Positions 1 to 11,472 of a stretch of DNA of 64,000 nt are shown piece by piece (positions within the stretch are counted from its first letter, which is position 1; each line of letters starts with the position of its first letter). This stretch comes from Aquanectria penicillioides (taxonomy: Eukaryota; Ascomycota; Sordariomycetes; Hypocreales; Nectriaceae). The position numbers were made by a program, and so were the translations under genes. Below the pieces are notes generated by a model, which was not told the DNA's origin, did not search any database, and saw only the letters and a list, made by a program, of their open reading frames with translations. The DNA is taken from positions 7,566,210 to 7,630,209 of the forward strand of contig PYIU01000001.1 in NCBI GenBank assembly GCA_003415625.1. Reading direction: 5' to 3'.

Positions 1-1732
1 TCAAGAATAGGGATAAACGATGACAGGTAGTTCTAAATCAAGTTGGCTCTGTCACATTGGCTATCAACATCTAGTATTTCCTTCCCATAGCTGGTTCCCA
101 ATGATCCAAAAATGAATATTACAAATTACCACGTACTGTAGTTGAGCATAGGGAGCGATGAGATGGTAAAATAGGGGAAGCTAACCTAAAGTCACAGACG
201 TATGTGGCCGGGCCAGCGATAGAAGATGATCATTGATCCTTGCGGCCTTGTTTTCCAATTAAAGGAAAGTCACCCATGCAGCCGCATCATTCTTCCTCTC
301 TACTCTGACATAATAGTATCCGAAGTCGTTAGGAGCGATTCGCTTCTCCATTATGCTCGCTGCGAACCTCTCAGGGGCGATGGTGCACCATATAATCGCG
401 TTGGAAATTTTCTCTGAACAACAAAAACCGGAATTTATTCTACTCCGTAACTGACCCTAGCAGATTCTCGGTAGCCGTTGACACAAAATTCCACGAGTGA
501 CCGGGGGATACTTACGTTTGGTGGAACCGTGGAGGCCTCATGTCTTCTGGAAAGATGAATATGGTGGGTTGCTGATTACAAGGCGACCCTTGCCAGGACC
601 CGTCACTACGGGCGAAATACTGGCTAGCCCAGCACGATTCCACAAATTACACGGGGTGGGGTTACCAAATGCAGGGCCCCAGCATGTGACTGGCAAAATG
701 CCTCTAGAGATTATAATCGGACCGCTTCTAGGGGTGTTATCATTGCGTCGCATGACGCTAATGGGGCGAAGCCTCTGAGCCATAACACAGCTGCTTGGCC
801 AAGCAACGATTCAGCTTCAACCTTACGATTCAAGAATAAATGTATCAAGGAGGTACTTAGGCGAGATGTATGGTTGTCAGAGTTTTTACAAGGAGAGAAA
901 AACCAAGGTTGATACACACCATGTGGCCTTGGGTAATGCTGTTGTTTCTGCTCGTCCAGCACGTGGCGGTCGATGATGCCTTCTCGGGTTTGGGCTGTGA
1001 TGGAGTGTTGATTGCATCCTTGCATCTTCTGGATGATAATTTAAAGGGACATCAATCAGGATCGATGAGTGCATGAGGCATTTCCAATTAGGTGACGTAG
1101 TTCTTGGCTGAATGTGGGACTTGATGGTCTGTTGCTGAAAAGGGATGACATTTACTTGGTCGGTGAAGGGAGTTTTAGCGATGCCCGACAGCCACCACCA
1201 CCGACTGAATGGGTCGCCCCAGAAAAGATGCTCCTAGCAAGCATTCCATGGGGGGACAGCAAGGGCGCCGCATCTTTCGATCCGCGCGTGACATTGAGCT
1301 GTCACCAGAGAGCAACTGTTGGTGCGGTTGTCCGTATTCTCAGACAACCCATGCTGGTCCATTAAGCTTAGTATGCTTAAATCAATTCATCTCGTTAGGT
1401 TGTTCGGCCCATTCCCGTCGCCTGTGCCTCATCCCAGCATGGCTGGATTTAATACGCGGATCCACGGGCGGAAACGGCTAGGATCGTGACAGAATCACCC
1501 GGGATGATTGGCGGAACCTCATCTGGCGAAATCTGAAACACCATCGTCAGCCCTGCTTGGCTCCCCCTTGCCTGTCCGGGCTGTTCAACCGAGATACGTG
1601 GGTTTGCGGGTGGAACTCGGAGTATTCGGGCGGTTGGTTCGGAATGTCACCAACGGGAGAATCTCTACTATTGTTCTATTCCGGGTAAGGGACGTGTATG
1701 CCACTGCTGTGCTGGATGAACGAGATGTGATG
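1..1732. other. Stretch without a recognisable gene
   Basis: Short open frames occur on both strands (for example 497-778 and 1114-1365), but none shows a family motif, signal peptide or convincing splice structure. I see no tRNA or repeat here. The last few hundred bases probably serve as the upstream region of the pectate lyase at 1888. Confidence 0.5.
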
Positions 1733-1741
1733 TATATAAAA
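1733..1741 (+). promoter_or_regulatory. TATA box of the pectate lyase gene
   Basis: TATATAAAA lies about 147 bases upstream of the chosen ATG at 1888, a plausible distance for a fungal core promoter with a 5' leader of about 100 bases. This is inferred from the motif and position only. Confidence 0.5.
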
Positions 1742-1887
1742 GACCTAGAAGCCAGAACCGTTGAGAGAAGAGGTGTTGTATCAGCAGTGTCATTCAGTTT
1801 CTATATTATCGGGATCCTGGCTTGATTCCTAATTCATGCTTTATCCAACACATTCGAGTATTGTTAGACATCTTTATCTGCATCATC

Positions 1888-2735
1888 ATGCATTTCTCTA
1901 CGCTGGCGGTTGTCGCCACGGCTTTTATGCCTTCGGCTATGGCCTGCCTGGGATACACTGGCGGTGTCCCCAAGGCCACCAGCACCAAGACCAACTCCAA
2001 GGTCATTACTGTTGCTAAGGGCAAGACTTTCGATGGTGGTTGGGCTCGATATGACCGTGGTAGCGGTGCTTGTGGTGGCCAGTCCGAGGGTGGTGAGTAA
2101 CCCGCCGCCTCTTGATACACGGAATGCCAGGTTAACCAGAGATACTATAATTCAGATTACAAAGATGCTGTCTTCTACCTCCAGGAGGGTGCCACACTCA
2201 AGAACGTCATCATCGGTAAGAACCAGGCTGAGGGTGTCCACTGCAACGGTCACTGTACGCTCGAGTACGTATGGTTCGAGGATGTCTGCGAGGATGCCAT
2301 CTCCATTGTAAGTCTTTCTAAATGCGGCCTTCTGGGCTATTTCAAATATTTCTACTACGATCTGAAACTTACACTTCACAGAAAAATGACAAGGCTGGCA
2401 AGGAGAGTTGGATCATCGGTGGCGGTGCCTACCACGCCTCGGACAAGGTCATCCAGCACAACGGCTGCGGTACCGTCAACGTCATCAACTACTATGTCGA
2501 GGATTATGGCAAGCTCTACCGCTCCTGCGGTAACTGCAAGAGTCAGTGCAAGCGTAACGTCTACATGGAGGGCGTCACTGCTAAGAACGGTGGTGAGCTT
2601 GCTGGCATCAACTCCAACTACAAGGATACCGCCACCCTCAAGAACATCTGCACCGACGCCAAGAACAAGTGCGTTATGTACAAGGGTTGTGCTGGTGGCT
2701 GCGAGCCCAGCAAAGTCGGCTACTGCTCTGGTTAA
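1888..2735 (+). CDS. Secreted pectate lyase, polysaccharide lyase family 3
   Basis: Predicted secreted enzyme that cleaves de-esterified pectin by calcium-dependent beta-elimination, part of plant cell wall breakdown. Three exons fit: 1888-2092, 2156-2307 and 2382-2735, giving 236 residues, the usual size for PL3. The N terminus is a signal peptide ending near residue 19 (SAMA|CLGY). PL3 hallmarks are present: [18 protein letters not shown], the [18 protein letters not shown] block and the cysteine-rich C-terminal part ([14 protein letters not shown]). The introns are 63 and 74 bases with GTGAGT and GTAAGT donors. The start is the only ATG that yields a signal peptide, and a TATA box sits at 1733. 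No neighbour appears linked in function. The call is firm at family level; substrate preference is inferred from the family. Confidence 0.93.
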
Positions 2736-3224
2736 AAGAGGCGCAATCCCTTAGTCTAGTTTTCTCTACGACACTAAAGTTGAGCGGAGTTGAAGGGTCT
2801 ATTTACCGTTCTTGTATTTATTTACTATTTCCCATGTATCATTTTGGTCAGCAATTAGAAGTATCCGCTTAAGGGCTCGCGCATGATTAAAAGATTACAT
2901 GTGCTGTTCAAGATGCACCATCACAAGTTCATACTGCAATTGTGACCTTTCTAGTGCTGTGACAAACAGACCCAGCTGCTCTTTATTTCATGCTGGGCAC
3001 AACTCAGCCCAAGGCTCGGGGCCATACATTCCAGGGAATGCGCCACTACCACCAATGCTATCGAAAAACGTGTCAAAAAGCCGATGCATTCAGAAAAGCT
3101 GGGTTATCAAACAGTAGGTCTGATGCTTCTAGTTTGTACAAATTCCCATGAAAGTCAAATTCCCACTGTTGCAACGCATCTTGGGGTACATTTACGTCGT
3201 TGTAGTTTGTGTCTAATTGACACG
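2736..3224. other. Intergenic, nothing recognised
   Basis: This is the 3' flank of the pectate lyase. The only open frame (2899-3117) shows no family signature. Confidence 0.5.
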
Positions 3225-3994
3225 TTAGGATGTTGCCATCGGTGTTGCGTGTAGAAGGCGATGATTCCTACATATCTCTAGTTGTCCAGTCGGCTCTGTC
3301 ACTCTCTGGTTACTTAAAACATCCTGCATCTGGACATTGCCTAGATTATTGTATCTCGTGTTTGGCCGTGCTGATGAAACTGGTCGAAGAGCAAACTTGT
3401 CGATAGTTCTCGGTCCAACGCCCTCCGTGGAAATACGATTGGTAGCCTCCACCTCTACTCTTGTCATACCTCTCTGTTGTGCTCGTAATTTTCTCAATTC
3501 GAACAGTCGCAATAAACCCTTGGCATAAAGGCAATGAAGCGATAGGCCCTCGAGTGATGCTAGCAATGATTCGAACATCCGTTCAGACTTGATAACAGTA
3601 AGTGGATTGGAAGAATTCATCTCAATCCCTACATGAATCACCGTCTATAGACGGCATAGACACTGAATATCCACATCTTGAACATGTCTCCTTTTCTGAG
3701 AAGAGTCTCCATTATAGAATTGATACTAACTGCGCCACCGCCATAAAGGCCAGGGTCACTACATGCACGGGCTAATTCATCATTTGTATTCGATCTTGGT
3801 GGTGGTCGATGCAGTAGGATAACAAATGTGTTGTAGGTCAGATGCAGAACTGACTGTAAAATAGATAGGCTAGAAGGAGAAGATTGCAGCTTAGAGGGCA
3901 ACTGAAGGGTAAATCGCGCGAGGGTTTCGTCTGCTTTTTGCGTAGCGAGAGTTTGACTTTCTGGAGTGGCCCTCAATGCCCAAACTTCTCGCAT
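3225..3994 (-). pseudogene. Remnant of a fungal-specific transcription factor (regulatory domain)
   Basis: Two overlapping minus-strand frames look like the C-terminal half of a fungal_trans-type regulator. The upper one (3638-3994) contains LHLTYNTFVILLHRPP and MFKMWIFSVYAVY. The lower one (3225-3641) continues with IHVGIEMNSSNPLTVIKSER. Passing from one to the other requires a frame change at about 3640, where the first frame hits a stop. No Zn2Cys6 cluster or N-terminal half is visible upstream. It lies head to head with a transporter remnant at 4240, so the two may once have been a regulator-transporter pair. An unrecognised intron at the junction is the alternative to a frameshift. The family call rests on pattern resemblance only. 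Confidence 0.5.
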
Positions 3995-4239
3995 TGCTTT
4001 TGGGACAACGATACAAAGCTTTGTATGCTGAATGACGAATTCAACTTCTGCTCGCGGGGTTCCATGGCAGTGAGCTTTCTCTAAATCAGGTACATCGCCC
4101 GCATCAATGTTCCTAAAAGTTTATAATTTCCTCATCATCGATAGACTATTATCATCTCTCTCTAGGAGTGGTGGGACTAGCATATCTACCCTGAGTTCTT
4201 GAACTATCCTTATCTGGCAAGGTCTAACGTGCGATTTCA

Positions 4240-4844
4240 GTCGTGGTTGGAACTGTCATTGGCATATGTACTTTTATTGAATTCACTTGGTGGCATGGCC
4301 AGTCTGTCCGAGCTGGAAAGCCGTGGACTCAGCGTAAGATCCTTCGTCGATTGCCCCTGGCCTGTGTTGCTTCACCATGGTTCGTGCTCTCCCACTGCCC
4401 GCATGTACCAACATCGCCACTAAATTACCACAGCATATTTATTTCACTATTTTGGCTAGGCTGAACAGTCAAGCATTCCATCTCTCCGATACTACCCTCC
4501 CTTGGAAAACTTTTCTTTGGCATCGGTTTCAACTTGCTTTTGGGAGCATGTTGAATTTCATTACTGATGTTTTTCGACAATCATCTGCTTCCGCTCATGC
4601 TCCTGCTAGTTGTTTACGATCAGTTGACGCAATCGTCATTCCACTGGCAGGAGACTCTATGTACAGCAACCTCGGGATCCACTGGGCACCATCGCTTCTT
4701 GGTTTCATATCACTAGCTATTGGGTTTATACCATTTGTGTTCTTACGTTATGGTGAGGTATTGGCAAGGAAAAGCAAACTCGCAAGTTCTCTATACGAAA
4801 CCTCCGAGTCTAACAATACCAGCGCTACCCAACCCACATCTTGA
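4240..4844 (+). pseudogene. Truncated, broken MFS drug/polyamine-type transporter
   Basis: Only the C-terminal third of a 12-helix MFS transporter is left, spread over shifted frames. It begins after an acceptor-like TTTCAG with VVGTVIGICTFIEFTWWHGQ, then RRLPLACVASPWFVL, then MLNFITDVFRQSSASAHA. The last piece, SMYSNLGIHWAPSLLGFISL followed by PFVFLRYGE and a hydrophilic tail, ends at a stop at 4842-4844. This tail pattern is typical of fungal DHA1 transporters. The N-terminal helices are missing and at least two frame changes are needed. The fragment boundaries are approximate. Confidence 0.65.
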
Positions 4845-5394
4845 TCCTTGGTAGCGTTTCTGCGGCAAGTTAACACGCAGTTCATGGCTAATAATGAAAT
4901 ATGGTGACTCTCGGAGTCTACGAATACGATTTATTATTCATGATAAATAATAGATACCAGCGACTGGATGCCCAGATTCAGGTTAACTTGTCTACTATCT
5001 GGCTTGGCTCGCCCTAACATCAACCTAGGGAAGGCAGGGTATGCTGTCGGCTTATCGAAGGTTAAGCTTGAAATAGATATCAGAAAATGAAAGTCGGGAT
5101 AATGTACGTTATGAAGCGTGGCACCTTTCACTAGATAGGCAGGTTGTACTAGATGATGAATTCGTGAACACGACATCTGTGTTGATATTGGTTGCCTTTC
5201 CACCCTCATACCAAGGGTCACTGTGCATATTATTTCATCTTCGGCTAGGTATTTCAGTTAATAGTGATCCTGATCTTCTAAAAGCAGGAAATAGGTCAAT
5301 GCTGTGTGTTACTGCGTGACAGATGAACACTTTTAGCACCGGAAATATTCTCTAAAAATGCCAATATAAAATCAATGTCATAACGTCAGGAAGA
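4845..5394. other. Intergenic, nothing recognised
   Basis: Lies between two pseudogenes. The minus-strand frame 4934-5221 shows no recognisable motif. Confidence 0.45.
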
Positions 5395-5955
5395 TTAATA
5401 CCTCAATCCAAATCCACAGCGGAATAATGGATCTATAGTATCGAAGGGGACATCTTCCCTCCTTTTGCTAGCATCTTCCGTAGTTCAGGCAGATCAAATG
5501 GGAGTTTGCCCTGCGGAAGCGCATCTCCAAGACCGAAGCAAACATGAAGGAATGCTTCTGCATTGCTTCCATAATTTACAAGGAGCACCGATCCTCTTTC
5601 CTGTTTCTATATCTCTTCGGAACCATTATTGCCTATTGATTGATCACATAGGTGTCTCTGCACCTCGACCAACAGTGTCGACACAGCAGGGCGATCAAGG
5701 TACACATCCAGGACAGCAGTGGGAACCGTCCGTATAATTTTACTGATCCTCGCCAAATCATTGATAGGAAACTCTAGATATCCAGAATGAAACCTTTTCT
5801 CAAACCCTCCAGGGCGTGGCTAGTATGGCGCTTGAAGTCGTATCAGAGCCGCATCTGCATCCTTGGGTGATGCTACGATTGAGATTCTTTGCTTAGCTAA
5901 TGCCTCGATGGGTACGCCCTCGACGTAATACTTATTGCCTGGCGCCTGCCCCTGA
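5395..5955 (-). pseudogene. C-terminal remnant of a GH3 beta-glucosidase-like enzyme
   Basis: Reading the minus strand from about 5955 gives NKYYVEGVPIEALAKQRISI, then DADAALIRLQAPY, a stop near 5820, then PRPGGFEKRFHSG, TVPTAVLDVYLDRPAV, another stop, then NYGSNAEAFLHVCFG, GKLPFDLP, and after a frame change DVPFDTIDPLFRCGFGLRY with a stop at 5395-5397. These blocks occur in order at the end of family 3 glycoside hydrolases of the exo-beta-glucosidase type. The catalytic N-terminal barrel is absent. With two stops and one frameshift the copy is clearly dead. It abuts a permease remnant on the same strand at about 5960-5990. Confidence 0.8.
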
Positions 5956-5976
5956 ATAGAGAAGGGCAATACATCA

Positions 5977-6381
5977 TCAAATTGAAGAGTGGCTTACGCT
6001 AACAAGTCCGTTGACCAACGAGCTGATCATCATGATTAAAAATAGAAGCCACGCCTTGACATCCAACAAACCCTCCACCAGCTGATATTTTTTGAAGGTT
6101 TCGTTTTTTATACTTGTGAGAATATCGGCGACTCGGACGATGGCCTTTTGGCGGTCTTCGGCTTTGAGGAATCGCGCGGTGCTCAGATGATCGGGAAGCA
6201 GGTAGCGGAGGCAAAGTTCCCACACAAAAGTTGTGCCTCCGAAGAGAAGGAAGAGGATCTGAGACGTCTTCGATGAGATCTGGAAACTTGGATAGAAAGC
6301 AAATGACAGGGCACTTGTTTGCCAAGGATGCACGCTAGACTTGGTTAAACTGATCTGCATGTGGCCATTTGTGTCTGTCAA
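5977..6381 (-). pseudogene. Fragment of a Dal5-type (allantoate permease family) MFS transporter
   Basis: The minus-strand frame carries the middle of a Dal5/ACS-type transporter: a hydrophobic segment (SQILFLLFGGTTFVWELCLR), the post-helix-6 loop LLPDHLSTARFLKAEDRQKA, and FKKYQLVEGLLDVKAWLLFL, the usual start of the second half. Nothing recognisable as the first six or last five helices is present. The frame runs into a GTAAGC donor-like site at about 5996, and GH3-derived sequence follows. Intact members of this family lie at 27-31 kb and 43-45 kb, so it may be a decayed paralogue of one of them. Confidence 0.7.
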
Positions 6382-6626
6382 AGCAGTGCGACAAGAAAGG
6401 TCTCCCAGCCGAAATTACAGCAAGCACCAAGACGGCCAACCAGCCACACTTTGATTCTTGGATGGTGACAAACTGTCCCATTTGCCGCGTGATAGACACG
6501 CTCATGATCTAGACAAATTTCCACATGTCATTCACAAAATTCTTATCCGCTTATCTGATGATCCAAGGACTAGAGCAGGCTCATCAACGACGCATCATTC
6601 GTATTCCGATATTTGATAGGAAAAGA

Positions 6627-9316
6627 TCAATCTCGGTGCAACTTTTCCTTTTCAACGAATAAGTGACAAGCCATCGCCTCTTCTCTGAAATACCAAACAG
6701 CAGACATTGCAGCACCTGGCCCAATCACAAAATACGCAATTAATATGAGCATAGCTGCTGCCGCAACACCCACCCGGGTTCGACCAACCCGCCTCAGGTC
6801 CCAGATGGCACTGACGCACCAAACATACGAAGCTGCATAGTACCCAAGAAAATCGGCCAACAAAAATGCTTTCACTCCTTCATCAAAAGGTTTGGCACCA
6901 TGTAGCCAGACAGTCTGAAACACGGATCCAGCTGTTGGGGCAAGATCTGTTGATGCCAACAAAGTACTGATGGCGTACCAGTGCAACAGAACGCCCAAAG
7001 CCATGGTCACAAGATAGATGTTTTTCAAGCTAACCATGTCATATGGTTCATTCTTCGCCAGTGGTCTGAGCTCATCCTCATGGGTGGCTGGAGTTCGCGA
7101 CTTGTAAATGGCGGCAAAAAGTGAGACAAGGAGCGGTACGGACATGGGCCAAGATTGCCATAAAGCCACAAAGTTTTGCATGGTATATGGATCCTTCCAA
7201 TCACCGAACATGAGGAATACCGGGAGAGCGTAGCCGATGAGATTAGCCGCGAGCAATACCTTGGCATAACGGATGGGTACGAACCGTCCCAGCGGCCACC
7301 AATATGATTCAGCATCTGACGCCAATGTATAGGCAGCATAGTACAGCGGCATGGAGACACCGATGCCGACAAATCGCCCCAGCATGAACCAAAACATGGG
7401 TCTGAGATATAGTCAGCTAATTTCCAGGTTTCCAACCTCTGATTCTAGAGAAGAAACATACAGTCCAAGTACCAATATCGCGTGCCGTCTGCGGCAAGCT
7501 TCGACGGTCAAGACGGCGATGGGCTGGATCAAATTGCCGAAGAAGTAAAGTTGGAGGACACCAAGTGGCTGGTTCCAGGAATTGAGGCCCGGAATATACA
7601 TAGCAGCCATGAGAGTGAGATGGTCATCAATGAGAGAAATGCCGACATATCTCCGTTTTAGGGGAAACGCGGGATCATCTGTGAAAATCCCCGTCGAGAG
7701 GATTTCTCCGAGCTGGGTCTTCAAGCCCCAAGAAGTTGAACGTACCCACAGTACGTAATAGACAAGTGCACTGCAGGCCAGGTAAAATGCTATGAGCGCC
7801 CACTGGTAGGGACCTCTCCGTTTAGGCTCTGCCAGAAGCTCATCTTTGTATGGGATAAGCCTTGGTCGATGCGGGATATCCATCATGTTGAGTTTCTCGC
7901 CCGCGGGCATTTGACGAGAAAAGCTTAGCGTTCCAGTTTCTTCGTTGACCAAGGGAAGGAGATACAGTGCTATGAATCGTCGCAAGGGGCTGTCCAAAGA
8001 CTCGGTAAGCTGTCGATCGTGCGAATAGTTCTTCACGGCAATGGCTCTCTCTCTGCGAATATCCTGGACATTACCGAAGATGGTGTTGATCTGTGTTGTG
8101 CTTAGATGCCCAGATTCAGACTGCTTCAAGGCGTCTACTAGGTTATTCACCAGAGCTGCCGCGGATTCGATGGCAGCATTACCGCCTTGGCCACCTATAG
8201 GATGAACCTACAGCCGTCGTCAATATCCATCTCTAGCTGAAATGGTGTGAAGCAATGGAAATTTACCTTATGGGCTGAGTCGCCTAGATTGAAGATTCTG
8301 TTAAAATGCCAGCGCTTGTAGACATATTCCGGTAATGGGGTCATGATGGCACTTATCTGATTCTCGATCAGCGCCGAGAATGTCAGATCTGGCAAGATTT
8401 TCTCATCCTTTGACTTAGATAGTGCCTCTTCTAGGTCTTCATTGGAATAGCGTGGGATTTCGGAACCATGGAATGGTTGGGGTAACTTTTCATATCGAAA
8501 CCAGTAGACTCGGCCCGCAGGCCCTCCAGTTACTAGATACGATGATTGGTCCCGGAAGACACCATGCAACTCCCCAGGCACTATTCCATGACATGGATTA
8601 GATATCCCAAAGATGCAGCTATAGTCACAAGGAGGTGCTATATCCGTGTTAGTCAGACTATGAGCACGATCTCTTATTTACGTACCTTCTCGCTCAGATG
8701 GGTCGAACCACCCAGGATGCATCTTCTCGGCAAATTTCCACATTTCGTCACGGACCTTGCTATGAATGCCGTCGGCACCAATGAGAATATCGCCTTCGAA
8801 AACGGACCCGTCAGAGGTGATGGCCTTGACACCAGCATCCCCAAGCTCAACCTGGAGGACCCGCTTATCCGTCAAGATCTTCGATTTGTCTCTGATATTG
8901 TTATACAGAACCTGTAACAGCATCTGGCGGTCGAGGAAGATCATGGGATATCCATGCCTGCAAACCAAGTTAAAACTTTAGCGGTCGTATCTGGATGTGG
9001 CAGACGCGACTTACCGTTCAGTAAAAGCTTGGTCCGTTTTGTCATACATAGCTAATGGCTCGCCGGCTTGGTCTCGGAAGGCAAAGCTCTTAATAGGCGG
9101 TGCCAATCTCAGAATCTCATCGAATAAGCCAAGCTGATCAAGAATTCGATTTCCATGTGGTAGAAGCCCAATGCTGGCTCCCACTTGAGGTGCAATATCG
9201 GGGTATGCTTCCAGAATGACATAGTCGATGTTGTTGGCCTGGAGCATGTTGGCAAGGCTTAACCCTGACACACTGCCTCCGGCTATGACCACCCTAAACG
9301 GACGATCCGGAGCCAT
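6627..9316 (-). CDS. FAD-dependent monooxygenase fused to a polytopic membrane domain
   Basis: Predicted 821-residue fusion. Five exons keep one frame: 9316-9015, 8957-8686, 8637-8267, 8207-7462 and 7401-6627. Residues 1-430 are a class A (PHBH/PaxM-like) flavin monooxygenase. Visible motifs are the dinucleotide-binding VVIAGGSVSGLSLANML near residue 10, the DG motif IGADGIHSKVR and the GD motif NLGDSAHKVHPIGGQGGNAA near 305-325. Residues from about 450 to 821 hold many hydrophobic helices, for example ALIAFYLACSALVYYVLWV and LILIAYFVIGPGAAMSAVWY. Fungal terpenoid and meroterpenoid pathways often pair such an oxygenase (epoxidation) with a small membrane cyclase, so an epoxidase-cyclase fusion is a reasonable but unproven reading. 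No PKS, prenyltransferase or P450 lies in the window to support a cluster. Confidence 0.85.
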
Positions 9317-10319
9317 CGTAACGCTGTTGACTGGAGATTGAAAATAACGATACCGCAAGGACCACAATTCACGTTCAGTGTCGATGTGTTGGGGTCACCT
9401 GGGAATCGGTGCAATCCAGAGCATTGGTTTGGATTGACAGCTCGCAGACTCGAAATTTTAAGGTTGACGGGCTTTCGCTCAACCAGATTCCTCGATTGAA
9501 GCCAGAGACAGCCGTTTGCTGGACTTAATTGAGTCTCTTCAGATGTCACAGCTCATCGAGCATTGGGAGAGGGATTTGGTCCAAGTGGGGCCGCAATCTC
9601 CGGCGGTGTGTCGTTATAACAATCGTCTATCATTTGGACCAGCTGCATCGTCGCAATTATTTCAATCAAATGACTTTCAAAAGTGCGTAAACCTGGCACG
9701 GTTAAAAATAGTGCTAGAGACCCATGCGACAGCATATCATAGCTTTATTAAACGTTGATTGTGTCAAATTCAAACCTTGACTTCATACACATATTAACCA
9801 TTTGTTTGGGGATTGATGGGGTTTACCAGGATATTTTTGTTGATCTGCAATCAGCCCAACAAGCGCTAGAGCGGAACCGAGTTTGCACTACTCCGTAGTC
9901 AGCCCAAAAGCTGCCTTTTCGATTGGGTTCATCGGCTTTGGAAAGGTGGCAGAGATAATTGGTTACATAAACCCCAAATGATATTATCGCATCAAATAGG
10001 CTATGGTCTCCAAAAGGCAATATAGTAGGATCATTGCGATAGTAGGATTACATTTCCTTGTACGATTCGTATGGGAGGGTTACGGTCAGACAAGCCGGCT
10101 ATGTTGCAGGAACCAGTCTGCTCAATAAAGCATATTGGAGGGTTGATGTTTCTCGGATTTAACCAAGAGTCATATTATCTCAATCCCAACTAAATATATA
10201 TGAGCTAAGTGACTACCCTTGGGTTTAGTCTGATTTCTTTTTGCCATATGAAGCGTTGGACCGGATTTTCCATCTATCAGCACTCATTTATTTAGACTTG
10301 GTGAGTGTCTCTGTCCTCT
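9317..10319. other. Intergenic, nothing recognised
   Basis: Contains the upstream region of the FAD monooxygenase gene. I see no coding or RNA signal. Confidence 0.45.
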
Positions 10320-10960
10320 TCATGATGCTCTTGGTGAAGGGGTAGTAGGCGTTGTGTAGTCGATGGTGTAGAGAGAAATGAAGACGCCACCATTCTTGAC
10401 TACATACGTTTCACCCGGCTTGGAGCAGTTACTGTTGATGTAGGTGTTGATACTGGCGGCGTAGGGTTTGATGTTTGCCTATGTAAAGGTTCCTTTATCT
10501 GCATTAAAATGGCTTTGTTGATGTGTGCATTACTAGTTATTTGGGTCTGCACAAACTTGAGACTAGAGTTATCGGCTGTTAATATCGGGATGTTGGCATT
10601 GATGCTATAGCCTAAGGGCAGGATGGGTCCTTCTGTGGGGCTGCTCTTGATGAATGACTTGATAACCTTGATAGATACCTCGGCAGCCCAGGTGGCTGGG
10701 TTGGTGATATTCTTAATGTTATCGCAGACAATCTCCTTATTGCTAGCGGACAAAGCAATAGCTTGGATGCTGCGGTGAGTGGCCGTATAGCTATAGGCTT
10801 AAGGTTAGAGCCAGAAACATTGTGGCGAAGGTTGGGTTGTCCTTATGCAGCACTAGCTGGGATGAGGTCGTATTAAGAGGGAGCAGTCAGGTTAGCCTCT
10901 GTCGTGAAATTGGATTGACCTCCCTGATCATTCTGTTTAGTTGTAGGTGCGACGATCCAA
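10320..10960 (-). pseudogene. Dead SurE-like acid phosphatase/5'-nucleotidase
   Basis: The minus strand gives WIVAPTTKQNDQGGQSNFTT, a TAA, DLIPAS, another TAA, then a frame with CDNIKNITNPATWAAEVSIK and LPLGYSINANIP. After a further frame change it gives INTYINSNCSKPGETYVV and FISLYTIDYTTPT, ending at a TGA at 10320-10322. This follows the order of the SurE family, whose fungal members are secreted acid phosphatases. The N-terminal SNDDG metal-binding motif is missing, and at least two stops and one frameshift break the frame. Fossil C-to-T changes (repeat-induced point mutation) would be worth testing. Confidence 0.7.
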
Positions 10961-11472
10961 ACTGCATAACGATAACTAATGAGCGCGCTGCTTAGAACGA
11001 AAATGAATAGAAATGCCACATACTATTGTAACCTTTACCCTTTAAAAGGCAGTATAACTCGCGCAAGTTGCTAGGCCCAAACCTATTAGCATTGTTTAAT
11101 AGATGATTGAGCCCTACGAGAACGGGGCCTTTTCAACACGATGTGAATCCTTCGCTTCCGCAGCATCCTATCGCAAGCAGCTCATCCTCCTACCCGAGTT
11201 AGCTAACGGCCGAGTCACTTGTCAAGCCGGGACACAGAGTTTATTTCGGCGAGATGACCAATATTAAAGAACGGAGAATAGTCGCACTCAGTTGATTAAT
11301 TAATCTATCTTTTTTTGCTTAACAGCTGCTGCTCATACAACATGCGTGCTCCACCAATAACAAACGATGGCATAGGGTAGAATGCCAGACGTAGCAACAA
11401 TATAGCCAATGAACCAACACAAAGGGAAGAGAACTTAAAAGAAATAAGAAAAAAAGAAAACACATTATCAGT
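10961..11472. other. Intergenic, nothing recognised
   Basis: No coding signal. The end (11400-11470) is A-rich and is the 3' flank of the minus-strand NmrA-like gene. Confidence 0.45.
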
